A stretch of DNA of 49,439 bases from Bacteroidota bacterium. Lineage in GTDB: Bacteria > Bacteroidota > Bacteroidia > Bacteroidales > UBA7960. A program made the translations under genes and the position numbers. This document shows, in pieces, positions 32,881 to 40,988 of the stretch. The stretch lies in assembly GCA_018335675.1 (NCBI GenBank), contig JAGXRQ010000100.1, positions 1 to 49,439 on the forward strand, in the 5' to 3' direction. The notes below the pieces were generated by a model, which saw nothing but the letters and a program-made list of their open reading frames with translations, made no database searches and had not been told where the DNA came from. Every line of letters begins with the position of its first letter. Position 1 is the first letter of the stretch.

Positions 32881-33264
32881 CTAAGCGCTTTGAAAATGCC
32901 TTTGTAATAATGTAACCTGAGAAGACATAAGCCTTTGATTAAAGTCAAGCTCAGCAGGATCAGAAAAATCGCTTATAATTAGTGCTACTTCGGTAGAAAT
33001 AGAGCCTTGCTGAATTTTCATTTCCCAAACATAATCCTTGTTTTCATTTAGCCATTGAAACTTGATAAAATCATTTTCTTTATGACTTACTACTTTTGCT
33101 TTTTGCTCGGAGCCTTCCCACTTAAAAATAAAGATATCATCTTTCACATCAACTGAATCTGCAAACCACCTCGATAGCCCTTCCGGTGTGCTTATCATTA
33201 AATAGAGTAATTTTGATGATGTACGTATTGGAAACTCAAGTGTATACTGCACAAGCTTTGCCAT
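32881..33264 (-). CDS. START-like/SRPBCC domain protein
   Basis: This 127-residue protein is a compact START-like (SRPBCC) domain. It opens YTLEFPIRTSSKLLYLMISTPEGLSRWFADSVDV, the typical first strand and helix pair with the W-F-A motif. IFKWEGSEQKAKVV and FIKFQWL follow, then STEVALIISDFSDPAE and a final helix. It matches the START_2 subgroup common in Bacteroidota, which is thought to bind a hydrophobic ligand. No ligand is known. The gene ends 30 bases from the convergent aminotransferase. Confidence 0.8.
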   Translation of the reverse strand: MAKLVQYTLEFPIRTSSKLLYLMISTPEGLSRWFADSVDVKDDIFIFKWEGSEQKAKVVSHKENDFIKFQWLNENKDYVWEMKIQQGSISTEVALIISDFSDPAELDFNQRLMSSQVTLLQRHFQSA

Positions 33265-33892
33265 ATCTGGGTGTTTTTTCTATTAACTTATGCTGCAATA
33301 TACAATTTATTTTATTAATTAAAAAGTTTTTTCACTCAGGAAAAGATTCCCTGTAACAATACCTTAATTTATCCTTAAATAATCCACAACCAATCAGGCG
33401 GTATATTTCTCATAAGCAAGCTCCGAAGGAGCGAAACGAATGTTTTACATAATATGTTTTCATCCCTATTGATTAGTTCTTGAATAATTAGTTAATTATT
33501 ATTTTGAAATAGTATGCAGTTTTTTCAAAAGAAAAAGTTCCACGCAAAGCTCGCAAAAGTTTAACCGCGAAGTTCGCAAAGCCAGATCCATACCGCCAAA
33601 TCATTTCGCAACTGCCTTTGGAGTTTTGGAGTGTTTTTGATTTTGCGGCTTTTGCGAGGAATTATCCCCAGGATGATGGAAACTCCTCATTCTTCGGAGG
33701 TTCCCATGTCCTTTCTAAACAAATCCGATATTCAAAAAACGCCGAACCCTGAACGCCAAATCTAGCTCAATAGTAAAGGTATTATAAGTCTCTGCACTAC
33801 AAAACCTAATAGTTTCTTTTGCAGTATATGCTACTTTGCCAGTTACTTTTTGGTGCATGATTTGGTGTTTAGCGTTTATGGGATTAAAATGT
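33265..33892. other. Gene-poor stretch with inverted repeats
   Basis: I see no supportable gene in these 628 bases. It holds a small palindrome GCTCCGAAGGAGC near 33420, and a pair CTCGCAAAAG (33550-33559) and CTTTTGCGAG (33649-33658) that could pair across about 90 bases. There is also a hairpin of GGAAACTCC with GGAGGTTCC near 33680-33710. The stretch looks like worn repeat DNA. A minus-strand reading of about 47 codons ending near 33715 has no recognisable features. Confidence 0.5.
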
Positions 33893-34408
33893 TTAAAATG
33901 TCCAGCCTATTGAAATACCCGCCCAAGGTGCTATTGATAATCTGCTTTCTGATACTAAGCAAATAGGCGTTAATCCGATTCTGAACTGTAACCCACCATC
34001 TTCTCTTTGATACCGAAATCCTAATCTGTAAAATCCAATCAAAGGAGGCATATTAATGTAATTATCCGTAATAACAGGAATAGTTAAACCAATACCAACT
34101 TCTAAGAATTTTTTTTCACCTATTAAATAATTGATTTGTGGAGAAGCCCATAGTCTATGTCTATTATAATATTCCGAAAAGATGTATGTTAAACCTGAAC
34201 CGAGTGTAAGTTTTGAATAATTGGTGATTTTGTATAATCTATCATACCCAATACTGTATAGTATTCCGTTGCCCCCAAGTTCAAGATAAGCACTATTTTT
34301 TTTATAATCTGACTCGGCCTTTGGCAAATCACTATTTTCAGACATGGCATAAGTGTTGGCAGCACTTACCATAATGCTAATCAAGAAAATAAAAAATTTT
34401 TTTCTCAT
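33893..34408 (-). CDS. Small outer-membrane beta-barrel-like protein
   Basis: This 171-residue protein has a signal peptide (RKKFFIFLISIMVSAANTYA). The mature part has alternating strands (SAYLELGGNGILYSIGYDRL, KLTLGSGLTYIF, FLEVGIGLTIP, GLQFRIGLTPI) ending in APWAGISIGWTF, a typical barrel end. No family is recognised beyond a general outer-membrane barrel. The next gene upstream on the same strand codes for a similar-sized barrel-like protein, and they are only 32 bases apart, so they are probably one transcript. Confidence 0.62.
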   Translation of the reverse strand: MRKKFFIFLISIMVSAANTYAMSENSDLPKAESDYKKNSAYLELGGNGILYSIGYDRLYKITNYSKLTLGSGLTYIFSEYYNRHRLWASPQINYLIGEKKFLEVGIGLTIPVITDNYINMPPLIGFYRLGFRYQREDGGLQFRIGLTPICLVSESRLSIAPWAGISIGWTF

Positions 34409-34440
34409 AATTTCATCTGTGAATTATTTGATATAAATTT

Positions 34441-35088
34441 TTAATGAATAATCATCTTAAGACCAATACAGAAATAATTTCTAAAAGACTTTGCTTTTTT
34501 AGGGAATTGTGTAAACTCATTATTGATTCCAAAATATGTATGATATTGTGGAGTGAGAAACAAATTTTCTGACATATTCAAATTATAGGCTATTCGCATT
34601 TTTAGTCCATAATGCCATTTTTTGCTATATTGCTGATATGTATCCTGCAAATCAGACCTGCCACCTTCGCCTCCTTGCCACCAACTGTATTCTCCTTGAA
34701 AACTTTCTTTCAATAAGTATGATACAACAGCCCCAACATTCAAATCAAGTTTTTCTGCAATAATAAAATTAAAAGGCATAATGCACAAGGAAGCAACACT
34801 CTTTTCAATATCTGCGTTGATAAAACGTCCGTAATTTACTCCGCTTTCTAAAGCTTCAAAACCACCACTATATTTTTCAAACCCAATACTAATTATTGTT
34901 TTTATAGGTTTGGCGTTTTGATAACTTAGTGCAATATTATATCCGATTTTTGTTTCAGATATTGAATTATATACAGTCTTATAGCTATAGAAACTATTTA
35001 AATTAACACCACTATTGACTTCAATATTTTGGGCTGATAGTTTTAGAATAGTTGCAAAAAGGATTGCAGCGATTATAGGTTTTTTCAT
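34441..35088 (-). CDS. Outer-membrane beta-barrel-like protein
   Basis: This 215-residue protein starts at MKKPIIAAILF (35088), which gives a good signal peptide ending LSAQ. A longer start at 35133 would add 15 residues ahead of it. The mature chain is rich in amphipathic strands (SFYSYKTVYNSIS, IGYNIALSYQNAKP, YGLKMRIAYNLNM, LFLTPQYHTYFG) and ends NYFCIGLKMIIH. It is the first gene of a probable two-gene unit with the 33893-34408 protein. Role is unknown. Confidence 0.62.
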   Translation of the reverse strand: MKKPIIAAILFATILKLSAQNIEVNSGVNLNSFYSYKTVYNSISETKIGYNIALSYQNAKPIKTIISIGFEKYSGGFEALESGVNYGRFINADIEKSVASLCIMPFNFIIAEKLDLNVGAVVSYLLKESFQGEYSWWQGGEGGRSDLQDTYQQYSKKWHYGLKMRIAYNLNMSENLFLTPQYHTYFGINNEFTQFPKKAKSFRNYFCIGLKMIIH

Positions 35089-35420
35089 CTGATGTTTTTT
35101 ATTCTTTAGAATTTTGTATATGCTTGACATCAAGCTTGTTATTGAATATTTTAACCAGATTAACTCTTTTAAAATTAGAAAATGTTTTTGACTATTTTGT
35201 AAAAATTAACATTTATGTGAAAATATTTTTTTTACCCATAGTTTATTTCATGTTGGTCACCAATTGCGCTGGCACCAGACTGCAAAGCCCATCATAATCT
35301 TCACATCGCAGCGCGTAGTTGCGTGATGCTCTTCATTTATAAACATTTATCTCTTCCGGAGATAGGGATTCAAGATTTATCTGATAATTAAGTCATTATC
35401 ATATTGTAACATTATCCCTC

Positions 35421-35463
35421 CTGTCACCCTTCTGTCACTTTCCTGTCACCTTCCTGTCACCCT
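35421..35463 (+). repeat. Four CTGTCAC repeats with exact 11-base period
   Basis: CTGTCAC starts at 35421, 35432, 35443 and 35454, exactly 11 bases apart, with C/T-rich filler between. A fifth, inverted copy (GTGACAG) lies at 35515-35521, just upstream of the TACTTTTG box of the EamA gene. They are in a 475-base stretch (35089-35563) with no gene. That stretch also holds a small palindrome TATCTC-TTCC-GGAGATA near 35350 and little else. Confidence 0.75.
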
Positions 35464-35538
35464 TCCATAACCACTCCCCCAAAATCCAATTTTTGTGAAA
35501 TAGATTGCACTTAGGTGACAGATTCCGAATCTTATTCT

Positions 35539-35546
35539 TACTTTTG
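35539..35546 (+). promoter_or_regulatory. TAnnTTTG -7 box for the EamA transporter gene
   Basis: TACTTTTG followed by C lies 18-25 bases before the ATG at 35564. The GTGACAG copy of the upstream repeat ends 17 bases before it, in the region a -33 contact would occupy. Confidence 0.45.
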
Positions 35547-35563
35547 CGGGCTGAAAAATTTAT

Positions 35564-36490
35564 ATGGAAACCATACGAAAACATTATATATACATACTAT
35601 TACTACTGGCAATAACTTTTTGGGGTATATCGTATGTATGGACAAAAATTGTATTTGAGGTATATGGGCCTTTAACAATAATGTTTGTTAGATTAACAAT
35701 AGCGTCAGTTTTGATGATTACCATTGTTAAGTTAAAAGGGTGGGGGCAAAAAATTGATAAGAAAGATTATATGGCATTTTTCTGGCTGTCTTTCTTTACT
35801 CCTTTTTGTTATTTCATTGGTGAAAATTTCGGATTATTATATGTTTCTCCTACAGTGGCATCAGTTATAATTGCCACTATACCGCTTTTTGCTCCTTTGC
35901 TTGGATTAATAGCATTCGGCGAGAAAATTACACTTATTAATGTTTTTGGCTTTATAATTTCCTTTTTTGGTGTATTGGTTATGATTCTAGATGCTGACTT
36001 CAAATTTGTCGCATCGCCGCTTGGTGTAGGGTTGCTTTTCTTTGCTGTATTATCTGCTTTAATTAATGTTGTTTTCTTGAAAAAACTCACTGTAAAATAT
36101 TCATCAATTACGATAATAACAGCTCAGAATTTCTTAGGTGCAATTATGTTTATGATTGTATTTTTAATTTTTGATGTTAGGGAGTTTTTTACAATTGTTC
36201 CTAAAATGGAAGTAGTAGGAGCTTTGGTTGCTTTGGCTGTTTTTGGTTCAACATTGGCCTTTATGTTTTATACATCTGCGGTTAGAACACTTGGAATTGC
36301 TAAAACCTCCATATTTACAAATTTAATTCCTGTGGTTACAACGCTTTCTGCGCTAATAATATTAAAAGAAAGCATTGAAGTGTCAAAAATATTTGGGATG
36401 ATAATCGTAATGTTTGGACTATTTCTCACGCAGTTTTCTAAGTTTAAGCTGTTTGGTAAAGGGAAAGCATTAAACAGTAATACGAAATAA
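35564..36490 (+). CDS. EamA/DMT-family inner-membrane transporter
   Basis: This 308-residue protein has ten hydrophobic segments in two EamA halves. The first half opens YIYILLLLAITFWGISYVWTKIVFE and contains PLTIMFVRLTIAS and GLLYVSPTVASVIIATIPLFAPLLG. The second half has the matching YSSITIITAQNFLGA, VRTLGIAKTSIFTNLIPVVTTLSALIILKE and IFGMIIVMFGLFLT. The family exports metabolites such as amino acids, but the substrate cannot be read from sequence. It is transcribed alone, behind an array of CTGTCAC repeats, and is followed by a tRNA gene. Confidence 0.88.
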   Translation: METIRKHYIYILLLLAITFWGISYVWTKIVFEVYGPLTIMFVRLTIASVLMITIVKLKGWGQKIDKKDYMAFFWLSFFTPFCYFIGENFGLLYVSPTVASVIIATIPLFAPLLGLIAFGEKITLINVFGFIISFFGVLVMILDADFKFVASPLGVGLLFFAVLSALINVVFLKKLTVKYSSITIITAQNFLGAIMFMIVFLIFDVREFFTIVPKMEVVGALVALAVFGSTLAFMFYTSAVRTLGIAKTSIFTNLIPVVTTLSALIILKESIEVSKIFGMIIVMFGLFLTQFSKFKLFGKGKALNSNTK

Positions 36491-36529
36491 AAATTTCAGA
36501 ATAAAAGTTTTAAGTTTTAATAAGTTTAT

Positions 36530-36537
36530 TATTTTTG
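36530..36537 (+). promoter_or_regulatory. TAnnTTTG -7 box for the tRNA-Met gene
   Basis: TATTTTTG followed by C lies 12-19 bases before the first base of the tRNA, a natural distance for a tRNA promoter. No clear -33 TTTG. Confidence 0.5.
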
Positions 36538-36548
36538 CAACCTCAAAC

Positions 36549-36622
36549 GGCGGGGTAGCTCAGGTGGTTAGAGCGTCGGATTCATAACCCGGAGGTCACG
36601 AGTTCAAATCTCGTTCCCGCTA
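36549..36622 (+). tRNA. tRNA-Met (CAU), probably elongator
   Basis: A full cloverleaf folds in 74 bases: acceptor GGCGGGG with TCCCGCT (G-U pairs at both ends), a D arm in GCTCAGGTGGTTAGAGC, the anticodon loop with CAT in TCGGATTCATAACCCGGA, and the T stem ACGAG/CTCGT with loop TTCAAAT. The discriminator is A and the CCA end is not encoded (CTA follows). The first base pair can form, so it is not a typical initiator tRNA. An Ile2 tRNA with lysidine at C34 cannot be ruled out by anticodon alone. Confidence 0.93.
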
Positions 36623-36626
36623 CTAA

Positions 36627-36660
36627 AAATGCCTGTTAATCAATCGATTAACAGGCATTT
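36627..36660. terminator. Terminator after tRNA-Met
   Basis: A perfect 14-base-pair stem (AAATGCCTGTTAAT with ATTAACAGGCATTT) around CAATCG lies 4 bases after the tRNA. It also sits 38 bases past the AbiEii stop on the other strand, so it may serve both. Confidence 0.8.
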
Positions 36661-36698
36661 GTGTATAATTTAGCACTAGCAAAAAGTCAGGCATTCGG

Positions 36699-37343
36699 CT
36701 ATGATTTCTTAACTAATTCTTCAATGTCCAATTTAATAATTTCCCAAACTTTATCTTTAAGGCAAATCGGAATAAATTCATATTCAGCATTTTCAAAGTT
36801 TGTTAGTGCCTTAATAATCTCTTCTCTGTTAAAATTGTACGGATATCGCTTGATATAATATTCAATCATCTCATCAAGTGAGAACTTTTCCAATAATTCG
36901 TGAAAATCCCAAAAATCCTTCTTCCGTCCTCCTCTCCCAATAATATCCAACTTCATTGCTGCAATCTCTTTAATGCTGGCAAGTCTAACTTCATTAACTT
37001 CAATTAATGGAAAAACAAAATTATCTGTATAAAACAAATCCAATTTAACTAAATCAGAAGCCTCATTTCCAATAAAAAAAGACTTCCCCATTCCAATTAA
37101 ATCACTTGGCAACTAATCTACATAAGAGAATTTTTCTCTAAGAACCTCCTCAATTTTAATAAAATCAATGCTTCCATATTCCGAATCAGTAAACATATCA
37201 ATGTCTTCTGATTTTCTATGTCCCAGTTGAAGACTTAAAGATGTTCCGCCAACTAAACGAAAGTTTTTAAGTTCGTTTAGTTTCATTAGTTCAATTAAAG
37301 ATTTCCACAACAGGTTTGAAACAGTGTTTAAATATAGTTGCAT
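36699..37343 (-). pseudogene. AbiEii/AbiGii-type nucleotidyltransferase toxin, interrupted by an in-frame amber codon
   Basis: The two reading frames 37343-37113 and 37112-36699 are in the same frame, split by one TAG at 37113-37115. Read through, they give a 215-codon AbiEii-like toxin. The N-terminal part has the nucleotidyltransferase motif VGGTSLSLQLGHRKSEDIDMF. The rest continues PSDLIGMGKSFFIG, EIAAMKLDIIGRGGRKKDFWDFHELLEKF, the usual family order. AbiEii-family toxins are GTP/NTP transferases in type IV toxin-antitoxin and phage-abortive systems. The gene's own end is also TAG, and TAG ends other genes here, so TAG is an ordinary stop. The HTH antitoxin gene is 6 bases upstream. A sequencing error is the main alternative. 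Confidence 0.8.
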
Positions 37344-37349
37344 AATAAT

Positions 37350-37859
37350 TTACAAATTAAAGTCACTGATGTTTTTATTGAAAGAAGAGAATATGCTGTT
37401 ATCGATATTTTTCAATTCAGCAGATATTTCTTGTTTCCCGTAAAAACTAATTAGTTCATTAATCTCCTGAGTGTTTCCTCTTTCTAAAACACGTTTTATT
37501 ATAGCTCGTTTTTGTTTTTCCCAATCAATTTGATTTATATCTGTATCCCAAAAAAGAGCTGGTCTAAATATATCAAGGTTGGGCTTATGAAGTGTCGAAA
37601 TTTTAGCAGCGACAGTATTCACATCATAGCTTGCTTGCAAAAGCATAAAGTAATCTAGTGCAACGTTAAACTTTGCTGAAAGTTTAATCGAGAGAGAAGG
37701 AGTTATCTTCCTCTTTTTGTTTAGGATGGCACTTATAGTCTGCTTGTGCTCATCAATATTAGAAGCCAGCTCACTACTTTTAATTCCCCTGCTTTTTAAT
37801 TCTCTACTAAGAATATATCCAGGATGAATGCCTCTTATTTTATCTAATTCTGGTAGCAT
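37350..37859 (-). CDS. HTH (XRE/HigA-like) antitoxin with C-terminal DUF6922-like domain
   Basis: This 169-residue protein starts at MLPELDKIRGIHPG (37859); a longer reading from 37940 would run through the promoter box and the palindrome. Residues 1-75 are a HigA-like helix-turn-helix: IHPGYILSRELKSRGIKSSELASNI, HKQTISAILNKKRKITPSLSIKLS. The C-terminal part (from about 100) carries FRPALFWDTDINQIDWEKQKRAIIKRVLERGN, a DUF6922-like block seen in partners of AbiEii-type toxins. It is probably the antitoxin and autorepressor of the toxin gene 6 bases downstream. It is preceded by a perfect palindrome that fits an autoregulatory operator. Confidence 0.8.
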   Translation of the reverse strand: MLPELDKIRGIHPGYILSRELKSRGIKSSELASNIDEHKQTISAILNKKRKITPSLSIKLSAKFNVALDYFMLLQASYDVNTVAAKISTLHKPNLDIFRPALFWDTDINQIDWEKQKRAIIKRVLERGNTQEINELISFYGKQEISAELKNIDNSIFSSFNKNISDFNL

Positions 37860-37874
37860 AACATTAATTTTCAC

Positions 37875-37882
37875 CAAAGTTA
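37875..37882 (-). promoter_or_regulatory. TAnnTTTG -7 box for the antitoxin operon
   Basis: Minus-strand TAACTTTG lies 16-23 bases before the antitoxin ATG at 37859, so the leader would be nearly absent. The palindrome begins 11 bases further upstream, where -33 contacts would fall. Confidence 0.5.
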
Positions 37883-37893
37883 GGTAAAAATAA

Positions 37894-37925
37894 CAAAAAA
37901 GTAAACAATTTTGTTTACTTTTTTG
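37894..37925. promoter_or_regulatory. Perfect 32-base palindrome, probable antitoxin operator
   Basis: Two 15-base half-sites (CAAAAAAGTAAACAA and its exact complement) flank a central TT. It lies 35-66 bases upstream of the antitoxin start, overlapping the expected -33 region of its promoter. The core GTAAAC-AATT-GTTTAC is a typical dimer site for an XRE-type repressor. Confidence 0.7.
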
Positions 37926-37996
37926 TTTGAAGCGATACACGTCGGTTGAAGTATTGTTAGTTGCCGATTGTTTAAATAATACCCAAAATCATCAAT

Positions 37997-40843
37997 CTAT
38001 TCTTTACCGGCTCTTATTCTATCGGCTTTTTGGTTTGCTTCCAGAATTACTTTTTTAGCTTTTGCATCTGCTTCATCTTCAAGCTTTTTAGCGTTATTGT
38101 CGGCAGTTGCAATCATCTCCTGACCGGTTTTTCTAGCAGCTGCTTTGGCAATTGGACCTGTTGCTTCGTCTTCAAGTTTCTTTGCATTCGCCCTAGCTTC
38201 ATCGCGTAGTTTTTTAGCTGCAACTGCGGCTTCTTTTCTGATATTTTCGGCTTGTTTTTCCGCTTCTTTTATTACTTGTTGTGCTCTTTTCTCAAGTTCT
38301 TCACTTACTTTTTCCTTTACTTCTTCTACTTTTTCTTTAGCTTGTTCTTTTATGTCTTCTATGATTTCTTCAATTTTCTCAGTCACTTGTTCAATAACCT
38401 GATCTTTCAAATCACTGGTTGATTGAGCCAGATTTAGAGATACTTTAGGATTTGTGACAGTTCCTGTAATAGCGGCCCCGACAAATACTGTATTTCCGGG
38501 TGTGATTTTTATTCCGCTGGTTGCAGCTTGGTTAATAAGTCCGCTCAAAGCATCATTTGCAGCACCTCCAAACTCGCTTCTTGGAATTTCAAATTTTGCT
38601 AGATAATTAATAGTTTGGTCGAATGAATGATATCCGTTTATGTTGGCTTTTGAATTTCCAAAATTCACATCAAATGGCTCAACATCAATTCTACCATCCT
38701 TAAATTTGAATTTCACGTTTACATCATTAAATGTTATTTCTTTAAACCTATCCATTTTTAGTTGTTCGGCAATGTTTGTAAACGTCGGACTATTAGTTAC
38801 TTTCACGGTGTTAGATATGAAATTTCCGGCACCGGCCATACTGTTAACCACCGGATTCATTTGTTCGTCGAGTAAAGATTTTATAGTTAAACCTGCCGAA
38901 AACTTTCCTGCAGCTCTTTCGCCTATTGGAGCGAGTTTAGCAAAAGTATTGAATGTTTTAAATGTCTTTTGAATATCAAATTGTCTGATGTCTAAATTAA
39001 AATCAATTTCAGGCTGTTTTACATTTTTTGAAGAATATAGTCCGTTAACCGCCATACTTCCTTCAAGCATATTCATTTGCAGGTTTTGAAGAACAACTGT
39101 TTGGTCGGCAACCTTTATTGTGCCGCTCACGTTTGTCATTTCCATATTGTCGAATATCAGCTTGCCAAATGAACTTCTTAATGTAAAATTGATATTTGAT
39201 GGCACTTCAATAACAGTCATTTCTACTGAATCGGTTTCTTGAGAAGGTTCTTTGGTGTCTGCTTCAGATGTTTCTTCGGCGAAAAACTGGTTAAGGTCTA
39301 AATATCTCGAATTTGTTGAGAAGCTACCTGTCAGCATATCATCATTCAACATATATCCTAATAAATTATCAATTCTTCCATTTGCGGAAAAGTCGCTTTC
39401 ACCCATTTTTACAGAAAATGTTTTCAGCTCGACAAATCTTGGATTAAATCCAAAGTCCATTTTCGAGATTAAAATTCCCTGAGGGAAATCTTCACTTTTG
39501 TAATTCATATCAGTTATAACAAGCTTTCCATCAAACAAAAACTCATTATATTTTTCTTTCTCAATGCTAGACATTTTTCCCTTAGCGGAAATATCACTAT
39601 CTATAATGCCTGATAAACTTTCATTTTCTCCAAGCGGATAAAAATCTTTGACTTTTGAAAGGTCGATTTTTCCTTTTAAAAATGCATCTATCTGAGGGTC
39701 AGAAATAGGAGTTTTAAGGTTCAATTTAAAATCCACCGGATTGCCTGCCATTGTAAAAGTCAGTTTGCTTATATCAACAACAGATAGATCGGCAGAGCCG
39801 CCAGGGTTGAATATTTTGGTATTAATATTAACGTTTTTAACGGCAGCAGGAAGATCAGGATATTGAAACATTCCATCATTAACAATTAGGTTGAACTCAA
39901 AAGCAGGAATAGTTTCATCTCCCAATACTCCTTTGGCAAATCCATTGAATGCAAGAGTTCCTTCAGTTTTTAAATCGGCAAAATCTTTAGAATATATAGC
40001 AGGGATAAGAGATAAAAACGACTTAAATGCAGTTTGAGGAGAGCCAAATGTTATATCCATTATAATATCACTTTTCGGCATAGAGATATTACCATCAAGA
40101 AGCAAAGTAAGGTCATTGAACTTAATTATGTTGTCTAAAAATGTGAAGCTAAATGCCTCTAAATCAGCTGCGAGCTCAGCCTTTAAATCAAAATTTACTC
40201 CGTTTAATAGAGGGATACCTTCAAATACAAGATAAAAAGCATCTGCTGTGGTTTCTCTAACAGAAACATTTGTAGTTGATGCCGTGAAATCTCCTTTTAT
40301 TGTATAATTCGAATTTTCTAATCTTGCATATAAATCCATATCTCTATCGTCATAAATTATAGTTGCATTTCTTATAGAAATACGTTTTAAAGCAAGTTTA
40401 AAATCAGAATCATTATCTTCTGTATCAACTTCATCAGTATCTTCACTTTCAAGCATTATATCCCAGTTTGCACTTCCATCTTTAAGAAATATTGCATTTA
40501 TATAAGGCTTTTCAAGATGTATAGTTTTAATTTCATATCCATCGCCTCCAAAAAAGCTCATTATATTTACAGTTACTGAAAGTCGTTTAATATCAGCAAG
40601 GGTTTGGCCTTCAAAAGGAGCATTATTAATGACTTTTAGTCCGTATAAACTGAAATTTACATCGGGGAAGCTTCTGATAAAAGATAGGCTAAAACTATCG
40701 AAATCAACTTTGGCGTTGACATTTTCATTAATTGCTATTTTAATTTGCTCCACTATTTTGCCTTTAAATGCAAATGGTAGAATTACAAGTAAAGAAATTA
40801 TTAATGCAATTACGATTGCCGTGATTTTAAGGAATTTTTTCAT
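37997..40843 (-). CDS. AsmA-family protein with a charged coiled-coil tail
   Basis: This 948-residue protein starts at MKKFLKITAIVIALIISLLVILPF, an N-terminal membrane anchor. It continues with AsmA-like beta-rich sequence (ININENVNAK-type start, VDFDSFSLSFIRSFPDVNFSLYGLKV, then long strand repeats such as NITLDGN-type blocks). AsmA/TamB-like proteins bridge the periplasm and help with lipid or outer-membrane protein homeostasis. From about 820 to the end it has a Lys/Glu/Ala-rich tail (EKVEEVKEKVSEELEKRAQQ, KKLRDEARANAKKLEDEA), a long predicted coiled coil that is not part of the AsmA core. It is monocistronic. Confidence 0.83.
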   Translation of the reverse strand: MKKFLKITAIVIALIISLLVILPFAFKGKIVEQIKIAINENVNAKVDFDSFSLSFIRSFPDVNFSLYGLKVINNAPFEGQTLADIKRLSVTVNIMSFFGGDGYEIKTIHLEKPYINAIFLKDGSANWDIMLESEDTDEVDTEDNDSDFKLALKRISIRNATIIYDDRDMDLYARLENSNYTIKGDFTASTTNVSVRETTADAFYLVFEGIPLLNGVNFDLKAELAADLEAFSFTFLDNIIKFNDLTLLLDGNISMPKSDIIMDITFGSPQTAFKSFLSLIPAIYSKDFADLKTEGTLAFNGFAKGVLGDETIPAFEFNLIVNDGMFQYPDLPAAVKNVNINTKIFNPGGSADLSVVDISKLTFTMAGNPVDFKLNLKTPISDPQIDAFLKGKIDLSKVKDFYPLGENESLSGIIDSDISAKGKMSSIEKEKYNEFLFDGKLVITDMNYKSEDFPQGILISKMDFGFNPRFVELKTFSVKMGESDFSANGRIDNLLGYMLNDDMLTGSFSTNSRYLDLNQFFAEETSEADTKEPSQETDSVEMTVIEVPSNINFTLRSSFGKLIFDNMEMTNVSGTIKVADQTVVLQNLQMNMLEGSMAVNGLYSSKNVKQPEIDFNLDIRQFDIQKTFKTFNTFAKLAPIGERAAGKFSAGLTIKSLLDEQMNPVVNSMAGAGNFISNTVKVTNSPTFTNIAEQLKMDRFKEITFNDVNVKFKFKDGRIDVEPFDVNFGNSKANINGYHSFDQTINYLAKFEIPRSEFGGAANDALSGLINQAATSGIKITPGNTVFVGAAITGTVTNPKVSLNLAQSTSDLKDQVIEQVTEKIEEIIEDIKEQAKEKVEEVKEKVSEELEKRAQQVIKEAEKQAENIRKEAAVAAKKLRDEARANAKKLEDEATGPIAKAAARKTGQEMIATADNNAKKLEDEADAKAKKVILEANQKADRIRAGKE

Positions 40844-40886
40844 AGTACAATACATTGATATTTTAAAATATTTTTTTGAAGAGTGT

Positions 40887-40894
40887 CAAAGTTA
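40887..40894 (-). promoter_or_regulatory. TAnnTTTG -7 box for the AsmA-family gene
   Basis: Minus-strand TAACTTTG lies 44-51 bases before the ATG at 40843. Identical in sequence to the antitoxin box. No clear -33. Confidence 0.4.
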
Positions 40895-40988
40895 GTTAAA
40901 AAACTACCAATTAGCAATGGGTTACAACAAGATAATTAGCACAAAGTATTCATTTGTATTATCTTTATGCATTATAAAAAACAAAACT

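Noticed and set aside
33713-33857. Short minus-strand 47-codon reading in the gene-poor stretch
   Set aside because: No homology pattern, no promoter box, and the region looks like degraded repeats.
36549-36622. Initiator tRNA-fMet
   Set aside because: The first acceptor position can pair (G-U), whereas initiators have a mismatch there.
37113-37115. Recoding of TAG as an amino acid
   Set aside because: TAG ends several other genes here (the toxin itself, HhH-barrel, cysteine desulfurase, aminotransferase), so it is an ordinary stop.
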